DNA from: Caldimonas tepidiphila
Lineage (GTDB): Bacteria > Pseudomonadota > Gammaproteobacteria > Burkholderiales > Burkholderiaceae_C
NCBI RefSeq assembly: GCF_003569765.1
Contig: NZ_QXMG01000025.1
Coordinates: 18,182 to 82,181 of the forward strand
Length of the DNA: 64,000 nucleotides
Direction: 5' to 3'
Position numbers and translations under genes: made by a program. Below, piece by piece: positions 62,880-64,000 of the stretch. Each line of letters starts with the position of its first letter. The stretch's first letter is position 1. The notes under the pieces are model-generated. The model ran no database searches, was not told the DNA's origin, and saw only the letters and a program-made list of their open reading frames with translations.

Positions 62880-63653
62880 TCAGAAGCGGGTGGGCCTCGT
62901 CATGGCATCGATGCCGCCGTCGACATAGAACTGAGCTCCATGAACGTAGCTGGCCTGCGCACTCATCAGGAACGCGATCACCGCAGCGATCTCCTGGGGC
63001 TGAGCACGACGTCCGAGCGGTGCGACGAAGTCACGGATTGCGGGTCCGTAGCGAGGGTCGTCCAAGCCTGCTTGCAGCAAGGGCGTCTCCACCGCGCCGG
63101 GCGCCACGCTGTTCAGACGTACGCCCGCCTTCCCCCATTCGACAACACGGCGCCGCACTGCCACCGTCAGCGCATTCTTCGAACTAGCATAGGCCAGCTG
63201 TCCGCTCTTGGGGCCGGCGGCCGCAACCAGGGCCTGCACCTTCGCCTCATCCCCCGCCTCGAATGCCGTCGCCAGGGGATTCTGGTCCCAAGCAAGATGC
63301 GACGCCGCGACCGAAGAGATGACGACCGCCGCAGCATCTTGTCCCCGACGCAAGGCCGGCAAGAGGCCATCGAGGATGGAGAGCGCACCGAAGTAGTTGA
63401 CCGAGGCCACCTTGCTCACCGGTTCTGTCTGCGGCCCCAAACCTGCGCACAGCACCAACCCGTCGAGGCGGGCGCCGCAGCATGCCTGTACCGCGCCCAG
63501 AGCACGGGCCCGTCCTTCCGGAAAGGAGAGGTCAGCCTCGATCTCCGCATGAGCCAGGTCAATGCCTATCACTGTATGTCCTGCGGCTTCGAGGACTGCC
63601 CGGGTGGCTGCGCCGATCCCCGAGGCTGCGCCGGTAATGACGGTGGTGGGCAT
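62880..63653 (-). CDS. hsdA: 3-alpha-hydroxysteroid dehydrogenase/carbonyl reductase HsdA
   Basis: SDR of 257 residues, the same length as Comamonas testosteroni HsdA. Ser114, Tyr155 and Lys159 fit its numbering, and LVLCAGLGPQT, SVNYFGA, AYASSKNALTVAVR and FYVDGGIDA are near-identical to what I recall of it. It interconverts 3-alpha-hydroxyl and 3-keto groups, the entry step for bile acids and 3-alpha-androgens. Monocistronic, convergent with the crotonase gene. Confidence 0.95.
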   Translation of the reverse strand: MPTTVITGAASGIGAATRAVLEAAGHTVIGIDLAHAEIEADLSFPEGRARALGAVQACCGARLDGLVLCAGLGPQTEPVSKVASVNYFGALSILDGLLPALRRGQDAAAVVISSVAASHLAWDQNPLATAFEAGDEAKVQALVAAAGPKSGQLAYASSKNALTVAVRRRVVEWGKAGVRLNSVAPGAVETPLLQAGLDDPRYGPAIRDFVAPLGRRAQPQEIAAVIAFLMSAQASYVHGAQFYVDGGIDAMTRPTRF

Positions 63654-63823
63654 TGCTGTGCTCCTTGTCGTTGAATGGATCGCTCATTGGGCCGTGATCC
63701 AGGACCCGCCCGGCACTTGGCATGACGGGTCGCAGACATCAGATCCGAAGTTCCGATGTTTCTCGACCTGCAAACGGACGATGCTCGCGGAGGTTCTTTC
63801 ACAATAGCAGGGTGCAGGCAAAA

Positions 63824-64000
63824 TCAAACCGGGGCAGCGAGCCTGCTGGTGAGGACCCGCGTGCTCGTGTGCACCCAGGCGATGCTGGCCGCTCCCGTGC
63901 CCCACTCCCGGTTGGGCGGCTTGAGCAGGATCGGCACGGCTGTCACCGCGCCGAAGCCCAGCGAGGCGATCGCCAGCGCGAGCGCCGCGAGCCACCAGCC
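63824..64000 (-). CDS. Fragment resembling the N-terminal end of an MFS transporter
   Basis: Fifty-eight codons run from the right edge to TGA 63824. The text GWWLAALALAIASLGFGAV followed by TAVPILLKPPNREWG resembles the first transmembrane helix of a major-facilitator transporter, but the frame stops about 30 residues later instead of continuing for 11 more helices. It may be a decayed gene; the 5' part lies outside the window. Confidence 0.4.
   Translation of the reverse strand, partial: GWWLAALALAIASLGFGAVTAVPILLKPPNREWGTGAASIAWVHTSTRVLTSRLAAPV

Noticed and set aside
63776..63783. GGACGATG, one half of the regulon element, upstream of hsdA
   Set aside because: The left half (TAGTCC) is absent and the orientation points away from hsdA, with no gene to the right on the plus strand. 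I treat it as a chance or decayed half-site.
1..64000. tRNA, rRNA or riboswitch genes
   Set aside because: No stretch with the conserved features of these RNAs was noticed in any intergenic region.

Overview
The window is high-GC chromosomal DNA from a betaproteobacterium, probably of the order Burkholderiales. Two gene products closely resemble the classical Comamonas testosteroni steroid enzymes: the 3-beta/17-beta-hydroxysteroid dehydrogenase at 26549-27307 and the 3-alpha-hydroxysteroid dehydrogenase HsdA at 62880-63653. Almost the whole window is one steroid (bile acid, sterol or androgen) degradation island. Family assignments come from reading the translated sequence and recalling the families; no database search was possible.

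Layout from left to right. (1) 1-13451, minus strand: the extradiol dioxygenase HsaC/TesB heads a long, tightly packed operon for rings C and D (the HIP pathway): ipdA, ipdB, an EchA19-like crotonase, ipdC, echA20, fadE31 and a partner, fadA6, a Tat-exported amidase, an SDR, and a second acyl-CoA dehydrogenase pair including a FadE30 homologue cut by the window edge. (2) 13923-16283: an amidase and an AraC regulator, convergent. (3) 16796-19991, minus: two SDRs, a SnoaL-like protein and an Old Yellow Enzyme. (4) 20466-22908: a lower-GC patch with an apparently frameshifted unknown gene and an IS5-type insertion sequence. (5) 23087-32080, minus: hsaA, kstD, the delta4(5alpha)-dehydrogenase, 3-beta/17-beta-HSD, kshB, fadD3 and an SDR. 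(6) 32269-36890, plus: hsaB (fused to a MarR-like domain), hsaD, hsaE, hsaG and hsaF. (7) 37273-40328, minus: an Ltp2-like aldolase, a DUF35-MaoC fusion and a crotonase. (8) 40525-43907, plus: a YCF48-like propeller and an RND/MMPL transporter. (9) 44023-45574: a thiolase relic, a beta-carbonic anhydrase and a TetR regulator. (10) 45758-48896, minus: a DUF1329/DUF1302 envelope pair. (11) 49265-61897, minus: a side-chain operon resembling the mycobacterial igr locus (ChsH2, ChsE1, ChsH1, Ltp2, ChsE2) plus two acyl-CoA ligases, another dehydrogenase pair, a metallo-beta-lactamase-fold hydrolase and an SDR. (12) 62033-63653: a crotonase and hsdA.

Together these genes cover oxidation of ring hydroxyls, ring A/B dehydrogenation, the reductase of 9-alpha-hydroxylation, aromatic A-ring hydroxylation and meta-cleavage, the route to pyruvate and propionyl-CoA, CoA activation and breakdown of HIP, and retro-aldol removal of the side chain. 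The oxygenase KshA and a TesR-type regulator are not seen.

The most striking observation is a dyad element, TAGTCC-N4-GGACGATG, found 53-102 nt upstream of nine transcription units and always pointing toward the gene. A -10-like hexamer lies about 20 nt downstream at most copies. The element therefore looks like an activator box centred near -42 that defines one steroid regulon. That regulon includes the YCF48/MMPL and DUF1329/DUF1302 genes, which suggests these form a dedicated steroid transport system.
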